Source of the DNA: JBCBWG01 sp964579305
GTDB taxonomy: Bacteria; Pseudomonadota; Alphaproteobacteria; Rhizobiales; Hyphomicrobiaceae
Length of the DNA stretch: 40,029 bases
Assembly: GCA_964579305.1 (NCBI GenBank)
Contig: CAZOGY010000017.1
Span: 1 to 40,029, forward strand
Direction: 5' to 3'
In this document: positions 16,222 to 24,464 of the stretch, one piece after another
Numbering within the stretch: position 1 is the stretch's first letter
Layout of the letters: the number at the start of each line of letters is the position of its first letter
Position numbers and translations under genes: made by a program
Notes under the pieces: model-generated
Databases searched by the model: none
The model's input: only the letters and a program-made list of their open reading frames with translations
Told to the model about the DNA's origin: nothing

Positions 16222-18467
16222 CAAAGCGCCGTCCGACCGTCCGATCGCGCGTCGGTCTTGCGCAATCCTCGTGCGTCGGCGCGTTCGCCGGGACGCGTTG
16301 CGCGCTCAGCGCGGGTAGGTTCGCCGTCTCCGTCGCCGCGCGCCTTGTTGATGTCTCGCCGCAACGCATTGAGCGCTTTACGGGTATCGACAGGGAGCCG
16401 CCCGACGCGTGCGCCATCGGTTTGCCGATCGGCGCCAAGGGTTGGATCGCTGCGTCGCAGTTTGGCAAGCCGCGCGCGTTCGGCAATCTGCGTGGGATGC
16501 GGCTCCAAGCCCGGAATGGTTGGTATGTCGTAATCGCGGTGCGCGACCGACATGTACGCCTGCCACGCCTGTGCCGGGAAGCTGCCACCTGTCACGCCGC
16601 CACCGCGCCGCCGCATGGGCCGGTAGTTGTCATTGCCGACCCAAACACCGGTCACATAGCGCCCCGTGAAGCCCATAAACAGCGCATCACGATAGCTGGA
16701 ACTGGTGCCGGTCTTGCCCACGGCATGCGTGAATTCGAGTTTGGCGCGCCGCGCCGTCCCGGCCTCAACGACCGAATGCAGCAGCGTGTTCATCTGCTGT
16801 GCGACCTGCAGCGGCATCACCCGTTTGGGCTTTGGCTCATCACGTTGGCGGCTGTAGGCAAGCTGGCCGCGCGAGTCGTAGATTTCCAATAACCCGTAGG
16901 GCGTGACCTTCATGCCGCCATTCGCAAACGCCGCATAGCCGCCGGTGTGCTCAAGCAGCGTGATGCCCGTATCACCAAGCGCGATGGAACACGATCGCCG
17001 CACCCCTTCGATGCCAAGCTGCTTCGTGAAATCGATCACCTTTTGACGGCCCACGTCCAAAGAAATGGCGACTGCCGTGGTGTTAAGCGAGCGTCGGAAC
17101 GCATCCGTCATGCTGACGCGCCGGCCCGATCCGTAAGAGCCGTTATAGTTGCGCGGTGACCAGCGGCCGCAGCGTGGGGAGGAATCGCGCAGCCGCGAGC
17201 GGATCGAGTAGCCGTTCATCAGACCGGTCGCGTAAACGTAGGCTTTAAAAGACGACCCAGGCTGGCGTCGCGCCCGCGTGGCCCGATTGAACTGGCTCTC
17301 GCCGTAGTCGATCCCGCCGACCAATGCGCGCACAGCCCCGTCCGGCTCCATGCTGACCAATGCGCCTGAGCTGAAATTGTTGGAGCGCCCGTAGGTATTC
17401 ACAAGCGATTCCATGGTGTTTTCGGCGAGGTTTTGCAGCTCAAGATCGACAGTGAGCCGCGCGGTCAGCACGAACTTGTTCTGACCCTTCATGATCCGTT
17501 GAACCTCTTCAAAGGCCCAATCGAGGAACCAGTCGGGCGAACGCGTCTCGACCCTTGCAATCGGCGTGGCCGGCTTAAGCCGCGCTTCGTAGGTTTGTCC
17601 CGCTGTGTAGTAGTCAGCCTCGACCAGGTTTGAGAGGACCTCGTTGGCGCGCGCCCGCGCTGCGGCAAGGTCGACGTGCGGTGCATATTTTGTGGGCGCT
17701 TTGAACAAGCCAGCCATCATGGCCGCTTCCGCCATCGTCACGTCGCGAACTGACTTGCCGAAATAGAATTGCGAAGCCGCTTCCACCCCGAAAGCACCAC
17801 CGCCCATGTAGGCTCTGTCCAAGTACAGCTTGAGGATTTCGCGCTTCGACAGGCGCGCCTCCAGCCAGAGCGCCAGGAACGCCTCTTTGATCTTGCGGGT
17901 GATTGAGCGTTCCGATGACAGAAACAGGTTCTTGGCAAGTTGTTGGGTGATCGTCGAGCCACCCTGCACGACGGAGTTCGCCCGCAAGTTCTGGATCAAC
18001 GCGCGGATGGTACCAATGATATCAACGCCGTAGTGCTCAAAAAACCGCCGGTCCTCAGTGGCGAGGGCCGCCCGGATCATCACATCGGGGATCTCCTCGA
18101 GCGGCACCGAATCGTTGGTGAAGATGCCGCGTCGGCCGATCTCAGTCCCATTGCGATCCTGAAACGTGACGCTGTATTGGCCCATCGTGCGCCACTGCGT
18201 CTCGTCGATTTCGCGATAGGCAGCCGTGGCAAGCACATACAGCACGACGAACCCGGCCGTTCCCACCGTCACGGCTTCCGACGCAAGTTCGTTGCCGAGC
18301 TTTGCCCAGCCGCGCAATTGCAGCCGCGCCGCGATGCTCGACAGGCGGCTGTACACCTCAAGAAATTTTCGGACCGGCGCAGCGATCTTTTCAAAGACCC
18401 ACGCCTCAAACCCCATGAGGTCAAGGATCCTGTTGCGCGCGCCTTGCCGGAAAAACCAGTCGCTCAC
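16221..18467 (-). CDS. Class A penicillin-binding protein (bifunctional transglycosylase/transpeptidase, PBP1A type)
   Basis: This 748-aa protein polymerises and cross-links peptidoglycan in the periplasm. A transmembrane helix lies at about residues 67-84. The GT51 domain (about 110-285) has catalytic Glu138 in ATEDRRFFEHYG and the QGGSTITQQLAKN motif at 168-180. The transpeptidase domain has SSFK (Ser405-Lys408), SLN (460-462) and KTGTS (585-589). A charged tail of about 70 residues rich in Arg and Asp follows. The start is GTG at 18467 with a purine-rich GGGGA upstream; the cytoplasmic N-terminus of about 65 residues is long. It overlaps the DUF1214 gene by TGATG. The 206 bp upstream hold its promoter region, with no clear box visible. 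Confidence 0.93.
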   Translation of the reverse strand: MSDWFFRQGARNRILDLMGFEAWVFEKIAAPVRKFLEVYSRLSSIAARLQLRGWAKLGNELASEAVTVGTAGFVVLYVLATAAYREIDETQWRTMGQYSVTFQDRNGTEIGRRGIFTNDSVPLEEIPDVMIRAALATEDRRFFEHYGVDIIGTIRALIQNLRANSVVQGGSTITQQLAKNLFLSSERSITRKIKEAFLALWLEARLSKREILKLYLDRAYMGGGAFGVEAASQFYFGKSVRDVTMAEAAMMAGLFKAPTKYAPHVDLAAARARANEVLSNLVEADYYTAGQTYEARLKPATPIARVETRSPDWFLDWAFEEVQRIMKGQNKFVLTARLTVDLELQNLAENTMESLVNTYGRSNNFSSGALVSMEPDGAVRALVGGIDYGESQFNRATRARRQPGSSFKAYVYATGLMNGYSIRSRLRDSSPRCGRWSPRNYNGSYGSGRRVSMTDAFRRSLNTTAVAISLDVGRQKVIDFTKQLGIEGVRRSCSIALGDTGITLLEHTGGYAAFANGGMKVTPYGLLEIYDSRGQLAYSRQRDEPKPKRVMPLQVAQQMNTLLHSVVEAGTARRAKLEFTHAVGKTGTSSSYRDALFMGFTGRYVTGVWVGNDNYRPMRRRGGGVTGGSFPAQAWQAYMSVAHRDYDIPTIPGLEPHPTQIAERARLAKLRRSDPTLGADRQTDGARVGRLPVDTRKALNALRRDINKARGDGDGEPTRAERATRPGERADARGLRKTDARSDGRTAL

Positions 18468-18673
18468 CGTTTCCCCAGCCCCTTCAGCCTCGGACCAAAA
18501 GTGTCAGTCACAACGCAGCGTTCCAACCATAACACCCGCAGCGCGGCGCGATCATCAATCAACATCATCCGGTAGAGGCCACCTGGCCCGCACGTCTGGA
18601 CCTCAGCGCCCGACGCGGCCATGTTGAGGCATCTCCAAAGCAGCTTTGACTGCCTAGTCGCAATCGAACGCGC

Positions 18674-19237
18674 ATGCAACGCACCACCCGACGATCAACA
18701 ACCAGCAATGCCGCAACGCGCGGCGATGATGCAGCAACCCCGTTCTGGAAACGCAAGTCATTGGGCGAGATGACGGCGGTGGAGTGGGAAAGTCTATGCG
18801 ACGGCTGCGGGCGATGCTGCATGCTCAAGCTGGAAGACGAAGACACCGGCGGCATTTATCTCACGCAACTGGCCTGTCGCCTGCTCGACACAACGACGTG
18901 TCGCTGCAGCGACTATGCGGCCCGCCACCAACGCGTTCCCGACTGCATTTCGCTCGATCCGAACGAAGCCAAAAACCTGTCATGGCTGCCGGAGACCTGC
19001 GGCTACAGGCGCGTCGCGGAGGGCCGGGACCTCGATTGGTGGCACCCACTGGTCTCGGGTGATCCCGAAACGGTCCATGCCGCAGGTATTTCCGTGCAAT
19101 CGTGGGCGCGACCGGAAACAGAAGTGGGCCCGCTCGACTTGGCCGATTTCATTGTCGATGGCTACGGCGGCGGCAAGCCCACGTCTGTCCATGACGTCAT
19201 CCCGCTCAATGCGCCGCGGGGCGGTCGACGCCCATGA
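18674..19237 (+). CDS. YcgN/UPF0260 family protein (cysteine-cluster protein)
   Basis: This 187-aa protein matches UPF0260 (YcgN) along its length. It has PFWKRKSLGEMTAVEWESLC, then the metal-binding cysteine pattern CDGCGRCC (Cys42, 45, 48, 49), and further cysteines in TTTCRCSDYAARHQRVPDCI. It ends with the conserved DWWHPLVSGD and ADFIVDGY segments. The family is related to the zinc/iron-chelating CxxCxxCC domain; a precise reaction is not known. The N-terminal 20 residues before PFWKRKS exceed the usual length, so the true start may be slightly downstream, but no better in-frame ATG is near. Confidence 0.9.
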   Translation: MQRTTRRSTTSNAATRGDDAATPFWKRKSLGEMTAVEWESLCDGCGRCCMLKLEDEDTGGIYLTQLACRLLDTTTCRCSDYAARHQRVPDCISLDPNEAKNLSWLPETCGYRRVAEGRDLDWWHPLVSGDPETVHAAGISVQSWARPETEVGPLDLADFIVDGYGGGKPTSVHDVIPLNAPRGGRRP

Positions 19238-19352
19238 GCCGCTCCACACAAGCCTCAGGTCCGCATCGACCTTGCCAGGCGCGTCACCATCACATGCTTC
19301 AATGCTGGCCAAAGTGGCGCGTTGAACCCGTCTCCAGGTCAGCGCGGCCGCG

Positions 19353-20243
19353 ATGATTGATCCAGCCCTGAGAGCGCGATGGCGCGCGACCTCGCCGACC
19401 ATGCGTGGCATCATTCTGATGACCGCCTCGACCGTTGCATTCTCCGTCATGCACGCAGCCATTGCGTACTTGTCGAAAGATATGCACCCATTCCAGGTCG
19501 CGTTTTTCCGCAATCTTTTTGGTCTGTTGATTTTCCTGCCGGTTGTTTTCCGCTCTGGCCTGGGTTTTTTGTCAACGCGCCGTCTGCCGATGCATATTCT
19601 GCGCGCAGCCCTCAATGTGATTGCAATGCTGACCTTCTTTACCGCGCTGTCTCTGACACCAATTGCGCGTGTCACGGCACTTGCGTTTACCGCGCCTTTG
19701 TTCATGGCGCTTTTGAGTGTTGTGTTTTTGCGCGAGCGGCTCGACGCAACGCGCATACTTGGAACCGCGGTCGGTTTTTTGGGGACGGCAATTGTTTTAC
19801 GGCTTGATCTGGTTGCAGTCGATCTTGGTGCGGTTCTCGTTGTCACATCCGCGGCTGTCTGGGCGGTCACCATGATCGTGATCAAGAAGCTTTCGATTAC
19901 CGAAAGCAGCCTGACGACGACCGGTTACATGAGCATCCTGCTCAGCCTGTTTTCACTTCCACCTGCCATTTATGTGTGGACTTGGCCAAGCTTGCCGGCA
20001 CTGGCGTTGCTGGTATTTCTCGGCATCACCGGCACATTTGGACAGCTCTTGCTGGCCGAAAGCCTCAAACAAGCGGACGCAACCGCAGTCATGCCATTTG
20101 ATTTTCTGAAGCTTGTGTGGGCCTCTCTGCTTGGCTTTTTCCTGTTTCAGCAAGCACCGGGCATTTCGACGTTCGTCGGTGGCGGTCTGATTTTCGCAGC
20201 AAGCATCTTCGTTGCTTATCGCGAGCGCCGTGAAAGCCGTTAG
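19353..20243 (+). CDS. DMT superfamily (EamA) transporter
   Basis: This 296-aa inner membrane protein has ten predicted helices arranged as two EamA repeats (about residues 18-150 and 160-290). Typical features are AFFRNLFGLLIFLPV in TM2-3, TALAFTAPLFMALLSVVFLRERL at the end of the first repeat, and PFDFLKLVWASLLGFFLFQQ in the second. The substrate cannot be read from sequence; relatives export metabolites, amino acids or S-adenosylmethionine. Residues 1-16 precede the first helix, and a later ATG (codon 17) is an alternative start. It ends about 100 bp before the GTA promoter, and no strong terminator separates them. Confidence 0.9.
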   Translation: MIDPALRARWRATSPTMRGIILMTASTVAFSVMHAAIAYLSKDMHPFQVAFFRNLFGLLIFLPVVFRSGLGFLSTRRLPMHILRAALNVIAMLTFFTALSLTPIARVTALAFTAPLFMALLSVVFLRERLDATRILGTAVGFLGTAIVLRLDLVAVDLGAVLVVTSAAVWAVTMIVIKKLSITESSLTTTGYMSILLSLFSLPPAIYVWTWPSLPALALLVFLGITGTFGQLLLAESLKQADATAVMPFDFLKLVWASLLGFFLFQQAPGISTFVGGGLIFAASIFVAYRERRESR

Positions 20244-20340
20244 ACGAACGGACTTATCCCCGACGTGCACGACAGGTTTATACTTATTGATTTTGCAATT
20301 TTTGAATATCAGGCAATGAAAAAATCCGGTGCTTTTCTAA

Positions 20341-20369
20341 TTGACAGCGAAACGGTTCTCGAGTACTAT
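20341..20369 (+). promoter_or_regulatory. Sigma70-type promoter of the GTA cluster
   Basis: A consensus -35 box TTGACA (20341-20346) is separated by exactly 17 bp from TACTAT (20364-20369), a good -10 box. The expected start site is about 20376, giving an untranslated leader of about 120 bases before the g1 ATG at 20499. The sequence upstream (20270-20340) is markedly AT-rich compared with the rest of the window, as in UP elements. The gap 20244-20498 contains no credible gene. Confidence 0.7.
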
Positions 20370-20386
20370 TTGAATATGCTCGAGAA
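20356..20386. promoter_or_regulatory. Inverted repeat bracketing the GTA -10 box (candidate operator)
   Basis: TTCTCGAG (20356-20363) and CTCGAGAA (20379-20386) are perfect inverted copies, 15 bp apart, each containing the palindrome CTCGAG. The left arm abuts the -10 hexamer and the right arm covers the predicted transcription start. A dimeric regulator bound here would block or remodel the promoter. In known GTAs the cluster promoter is switched on by dedicated activators (GafA type) under CtrA and quorum or phosphorelay control; which protein binds here is unknown. Confidence 0.6.
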
Positions 20387-20498
20387 TTGTGACTGGTGGT
20401 TAGTCGTCTGCCTCCGGGTGCTATTTGTTAGCCCCGGCGGATCGTAACGCGCCAGTCCCAATAATATCGAGATAACCGCCCCCAATAAATGGACGCAG

Positions 20499-21047
20499 AT
20501 GAACGACCTCTCGCAAGTCGATTGGGCGGCTATTCGTGCTGCCTATCTCAACGAACCAGATAGCGTCGCGGCCTTGGCAAAGCGCTTTGGCGTGTCTGCA
20601 AGCGCCATTTTTCGTCGGGCAAAACGTGAAACATGGCCACGGCGTGCAGCCTCGAAAGCAAACCGGTCGCAATGCCCTGCCGCTCGCGAGCAGAAACCGG
20701 CAGCGGCGCAACGCGAGGCGCTTTGCCGGCCGCGCACTTTGCCGCTGGCTGAGCGGCTGCGGTCTGCCATTCATCGTCAGCTCGCAAGCCTGGAGGAGCG
20801 CATGGACCGAACCGATGACCTATCGACCGCTGATCACGAGCGTGAGGCGCGCACGCTCGGCGGCCTCATCCGCAATGTGGAAAAGCTGAAGGTGTTGGAC
20901 GAAGCCGACGGTGCAGCGTCCGGCAAACCGGAGGCAAGCGGCCATGACAACGGTTCCGACGACGCCATCGATCAGGACACCTTCCGCCGCGATGTTGCGG
21001 AACGCATTATGCGCCTGCGCGAACGGCTCGGGCACGACGTCAACTGA
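20499..21047 (+). CDS. GTA gp1-like terminase small subunit
   Basis: This 182-aa protein starts with a helix-turn-helix-like segment (residues 8-45: VDWAAIRAAYLNEPDSVAALAKRFGVSASAIFRRAKRETWPRRAA is read there). A basic linker and a helical C-terminal oligomerisation region (about 80-182) follow. It is the first gene of the GTA cluster and directly precedes the large terminase, as RcGTA g1 does. GTA small terminases have lost strict pac/cos recognition so that host DNA is packaged; whether this one has cannot be judged from sequence. Its last 56 bases overlap the g2 frame. Confidence 0.8.
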   Translation: MNDLSQVDWAAIRAAYLNEPDSVAALAKRFGVSASAIFRRAKRETWPRRAASKANRSQCPAAREQKPAAAQREALCRPRTLPLAERLRSAIHRQLASLEERMDRTDDLSTADHEREARTLGGLIRNVEKLKVLDEADGAASGKPEASGHDNGSDDAIDQDTFRRDVAERIMRLRERLGHDVN

Positions 21048-22347
21048 CCTCCAGGCCGCAATCTCGCAATGGCCGTCGCATTACGCAGCACGCCTGGCGC
21101 ATGACTGGGAAATTTGGGCCCGCGATGACCAGCTTCCCCCGCCTGACGCAACCGGTGAAACGCCCTGGCGAACGTGGGCCTTCATTGGCGGGCGCGGCGC
21201 TGGAAAAACGAGGGCCGGTGCGGAGTGGGTCCGCGCGATGGCGCTGGGTCGCCGCCCGTTTTGCGAGTTGCCGGCCAAGCGCATTGCATTGATTGGCCAG
21301 ACCGCAGCCGATGTCCGCAACGTAATGATCGAAGGTGTGTCCGGCCTCTTGTCGGTGCATCCGCCGCATGAACGGCCAGCATTCATGCGTGCGCGTGGTG
21401 TTCTGGAATGGCCGAACGGTGCCATCGCGCAAGTGATTTCGGCTGAGACCCCGGGCGCGCTACGCGGTCCGCAATTCCACGCCGCCTGGTGTGATGAACT
21501 GGCCAAATGGCGTCAGCCCGAAGCGGTTTGGGACATGCTGCAATTCGCGCTGCGTCTGGGCAATAGCCCACGGGCTTTGGTCACAACCACGCCGCGACCA
21601 ATCCCGCTCCTGACGCAGTTGCTTGCACAGGCAGACACGGTGGTCACGCGCGCGGCAACCGACGCGAACGCGGCCAACCTCGCGCCCGACTTTGTCGTGC
21701 AAATGCGCAAGCGGTACGGCAGTTCGCTGCTCGGCCGCCAGGAACTCGACGGTGAGTTGATCGCGGACACGTCTGGCGCGCTGTGGCAACGCGAATGGAT
21801 TGAGCACCATCGCCTGCCTGACGCGCCCGAAGCCTTGACGCGTATTGTCGTTGGCGTCGATCCGCCGGTGACGGCACACGCCAAGTCGGATGCGTGCGGG
21901 ATCGTTGTTGCCGGCCTCGCGCTGGACGGCAGAGCAGTCGTCCTTGCAGATCGCACACTTCAAGGTCGCGCCCCCGATACCTGGGCGCGCGCCGTCGTTG
22001 CCGCCTACCGCGATTTTGCAGCCGACCGGATCGTTGCCGAAGTCAACCAGGGCGGCGATCTCGTCGAAAGCGTCATCCGCCAGACGGATGCGAACGTGCC
22101 GATCCGCAAGGTGCGCGCAACACGCGGCAAGTGGTTGCGGGCCGAGCCCGTCGCGGCGCTCTACGCTGAGGGCCGCGTGGCGCACGTTGGCGATCTTGCC
22201 GCGCTCGAAACTGAAATGCTGCGCTTCGGCACCGGCCAATCCGGCGGCACCGGCGGGCGCAGTCCCGATAGACTTGATGCGCTCGTGTGGGCGCTCACCG
22301 AACTGGTGCTCGATGCGCCGTCACCCCCTCACGTCAGAAGGATCTGA
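20992..22347 (+). CDS. GTA gp2 terminase large subunit (DNA-packaging ATPase/nuclease)
   Basis: This protein of about 451 aa is the motor that pumps host DNA into GTA heads. Walker A is GGRGAGKT (residues 66-73), followed by RAGAEWVR; the Walker B-like region is AAWCDELAKW. The RNase H-fold nuclease domain begins around RIVVGVDPPVT with the first acidic residue. The start is uncertain: ATG 20992 is the in-frame start nearest to the conserved region, and it overlaps g1 by 56 bp. Two further ATGs lie upstream in the g1 gene. Its stop is followed immediately by the portal start. Confidence 0.92.
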   Translation: MLRNALCACANGSGTTSTDLQAAISQWPSHYAARLAHDWEIWARDDQLPPPDATGETPWRTWAFIGGRGAGKTRAGAEWVRAMALGRRPFCELPAKRIALIGQTAADVRNVMIEGVSGLLSVHPPHERPAFMRARGVLEWPNGAIAQVISAETPGALRGPQFHAAWCDELAKWRQPEAVWDMLQFALRLGNSPRALVTTTPRPIPLLTQLLAQADTVVTRAATDANAANLAPDFVVQMRKRYGSSLLGRQELDGELIADTSGALWQREWIEHHRLPDAPEALTRIVVGVDPPVTAHAKSDACGIVVAGLALDGRAVVLADRTLQGRAPDTWARAVVAAYRDFAADRIVAEVNQGGDLVESVIRQTDANVPIRKVRATRGKWLRAEPVAALYAEGRVAHVGDLAALETEMLRFGTGQSGGTGGRSPDRLDALVWALTELVLDAPSPPHVRRI

Positions 22348-23577
22348 GTGCGCATGGCGAACCGCCCAACACCGCGCGGGACGCGGCCTGCAAAGCTGCG
22401 CCGCAATCCGGCTCACGCAACGCCAACGCCGCCGCCCGAAACCAAGGCAGCGCCGGCGCCATGGTTTGCGCTTGAGGCAACGGCACGTGCGCGATGGGCG
22501 CCGCGCGACTATCACGCCTTTGCGCGTGAAGGCGTGATGCGCAACGCCGTCCTGTATCGCTGCGTTCGTCTGATCGCCGAGGCCGCTGCATCGATCCCCT
22601 TGCGCGCGGAGGATCGCGCAACGAACGAGGCCGACCCCGCGCGTGCCGATGAACTGGCACGTCTCCTACGCCGCCCGGCGCCTGGCCAGACCGCGACCGA
22701 TTTTTTCGAAAGCTGGTATGGCTATCTGCTCGTCGCCGGCAACGCCTATGTCGAAGCCGTCGGCAGCGCCGATCGGATTGCTGGTCTCGCGTTGTTGCGG
22801 CCAGATCGCGTCGCCGTGCGCACCGACGTTGATGGCTGGGCAGACGGTTACATCTATCGCGTCGGTGGGCGCGAACGGGCCATCACAGGCGATGTCGCAG
22901 AGGATGTCGCCCGCGTCTTGCACCTGCGCTTGTTCCACCCGCTCGATGATCACTATGGCCTGTCCCCGGTCGAAGCGGCTGCAACCGCCGTCGATATCCA
23001 CAACAGTGCAAGCCAGTGGAACAAGGCGTTGCTCGACAACGCGGCGCGGCCATCCGGTGCGTTGGTCTACCGGGCCGACGGCCACATGACGGCCGACCAG
23101 TTCACGCGCCTGAAGGAAGAACTTGAGACGAGCTTCCAGGGCGCACGCAATGCTGGCCGGCCGCTCTTGCTTGAAGGCGGGCTCGATTGGAAAGCCATGA
23201 GTTTGACGCCCCGCGACATGGACTTCATGGCCGCAAAGGATTCTGCTGCGCGCGAAATCGCACTTGCGCTCGGCGTGCCGCCAATGCTGCTCGGCATTCC
23301 CGGTGACAACACGTATGCCAATTACCAGGAAGCCAACCGCACGTTCTGGCGCCAAACGGTGTTGCCGCTGGTCAACCGGACGGCGCGGGCCTTCGAAACC
23401 TGGCTTGCCCCCGCCTTTGGCGATGCCGTGAGTTTGCGCCCGGACCTCGATGCGATCGAAGCGCTGACAAGCGAACGCGACGCACTTTGGCGCCGCCTGG
23501 AAAGCGTCAGCTTCCTGACGCGCGATGAAAAACGCGCAGCCGTCGGCTTGCCGCCCGAACCATCATCTGCGGCCTAA
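22348..23577 (+). CDS. GTA gp3 portal protein (HK97 family)
   Basis: This 409-aa phage portal protein forms the ring at the head vertex through which DNA passes. Typical segments are NAVLYRCVRLIAEAAASIPL, FHPLDDHYGLSPVEAA, NKALLDNAARPSGALVY, and LGVPPMLLGIPGDNTYANYQEANRTFW, the last being the best known HK97-portal signature. The GTG at 22348 is preferred over the ATG two codons later because AGAAGGA sits five bases upstream of the GTG. It directly follows the terminase stop. Confidence 0.93.
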   Translation: MRMANRPTPRGTRPAKLRRNPAHATPTPPPETKAAPAPWFALEATARARWAPRDYHAFAREGVMRNAVLYRCVRLIAEAAASIPLRAEDRATNEADPARADELARLLRRPAPGQTATDFFESWYGYLLVAGNAYVEAVGSADRIAGLALLRPDRVAVRTDVDGWADGYIYRVGGRERAITGDVAEDVARVLHLRLFHPLDDHYGLSPVEAAATAVDIHNSASQWNKALLDNAARPSGALVYRADGHMTADQFTRLKEELETSFQGARNAGRPLLLEGGLDWKAMSLTPRDMDFMAAKDSAAREIALALGVPPMLLGIPGDNTYANYQEANRTFWRQTVLPLVNRTARAFETWLAPAFGDAVSLRPDLDAIEALTSERDALWRRLESVSFLTRDEKRAAVGLPPEPSSAA

Positions 23578-23598
23578 CACGAACACGAACACGAACAC
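23578..23598. repeat. Short hexanucleotide tandem repeat (CACGAA, 3.5 copies)
   Basis: Three exact CACGAA units (23578-23595) plus a partial fourth directly follow the portal stop codon. The 140-bp gap to the protease gene has no convincing equivalent of the small RcGTA g3.5 gene. Confidence 0.7.
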
Positions 23599-23717
23599 CA
23601 ACGCCGCACTCGCCACCTGCCACACCGCTTGCCTGACACCCATCGCGCACGTGCCAACGCGCCGCGCCGATGGCGCACGGCTTGCGCGGCCATCTCTCAA
23701 CGATCCAGGACGCTCAC

Positions 23718-24464
23718 ATGCCGACAGCTCCAAAGCCGCTGCTCGAAGCCGCGGTTGAAGTGAAGTTTTGCGCACTCGACCTTAAGGACGTTTCGCTCGA
23801 CGGCACGTTTGAAGGCTACGCAAGCCTGTTTGATCGCGAAGATCTCGGCCGCGATATCGTCAAGGCCGGCGCGTTCCGCAATTCGCTGGCAAAGCGCGGC
23901 GCTGAGGGCGTCAAGATGCTGTTTCAGCATGACCCCGCCCAGCCGATCGGTGTCTGGCAGCGCCTGCATGAAGATGCCCGTGGCCTGTTTGCGCGTGGCC
24001 GCTTGATGCCGGACGTCGCGCGAGCTCGCGAAGTGCTCTCGCTAATGCGCGCCGGCGCCGTCGACGGTTTGTCAATCGGCTTTCGTGCAACAAAAGCGGT
24101 GCGTGATCGCCGGACGGGCACCCGTGCCCTCAACGAGATCGACCTATGGGAAATCTCGATCGTCACCTTTCCGATGCAGGCGGAAGCCCGCATCACTTCC
24201 GTCAAATCTCCGCCGTTCCAGGACGCCGTTCCAAGCGTGCGGGAGTTTGAGCGTTGGCTCACGCAGGACGCTGGGTTCACGCGCGGCCAGGCGCGCGCAC
24301 TGATGCGCGATGGCTTCAAAGGCCTGACACACCGGCGGGACGCGGGGCGGGCCATCACCTCGGATGCGGAATTGAGCGCGCGGATTGCACAAGCCGCCGC
24401 CTTGTTGCGCACCGGGCGCAAGACCCCATCAAGACCCACAAGCAAAGAGGCAGCCCAGTGGTAA
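23718..24464 (+). CDS. GTA gp4 prohead protease (HK97 family, S78)
   Basis: This 248-aa prohead protease matures the capsid by cleaving the capsid protein's N-terminal scaffold. The residues 30-55 FEGYASLFDREDLGRDIVKAGAF, His71 in LFQHDPAQPIG and Ser119 in DGLSIGF match the His/Ser catalytic pair of the family. Beyond about residue 175 a C-terminal segment (REFERWLTQDAGFTRGQARA) of about 70 residues is usual for GTA-type versions. The start at 23718 has AGGA eight bases upstream; the frame opens earlier but without such a signal. Confidence 0.93.
   Translation: MPTAPKPLLEAAVEVKFCALDLKDVSLDGTFEGYASLFDREDLGRDIVKAGAFRNSLAKRGAEGVKMLFQHDPAQPIGVWQRLHEDARGLFARGRLMPDVARAREVLSLMRAGAVDGLSIGFRATKAVRDRRTGTRALNEIDLWEISIVTFPMQAEARITSVKSPPFQDAVPSVREFERWLTQDAGFTRGQARALMRDGFKGLTHRRDAGRAITSDAELSARIAQAAALLRTGRKTPSRPTSKEAAQW

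Noticed and set aside
20237..20251. CCGTT/AACGG hairpin at the end of the DMT transporter gene as a terminator
   Set aside because: Only 5 bp of stem and no T-tract.
20265..20447. 60-codon frame between the DMT transporter and g1
   Set aside because: It spans the promoter and inverted repeat, lacks a ribosome binding site, and its composition reflects AT-rich non-coding DNA.
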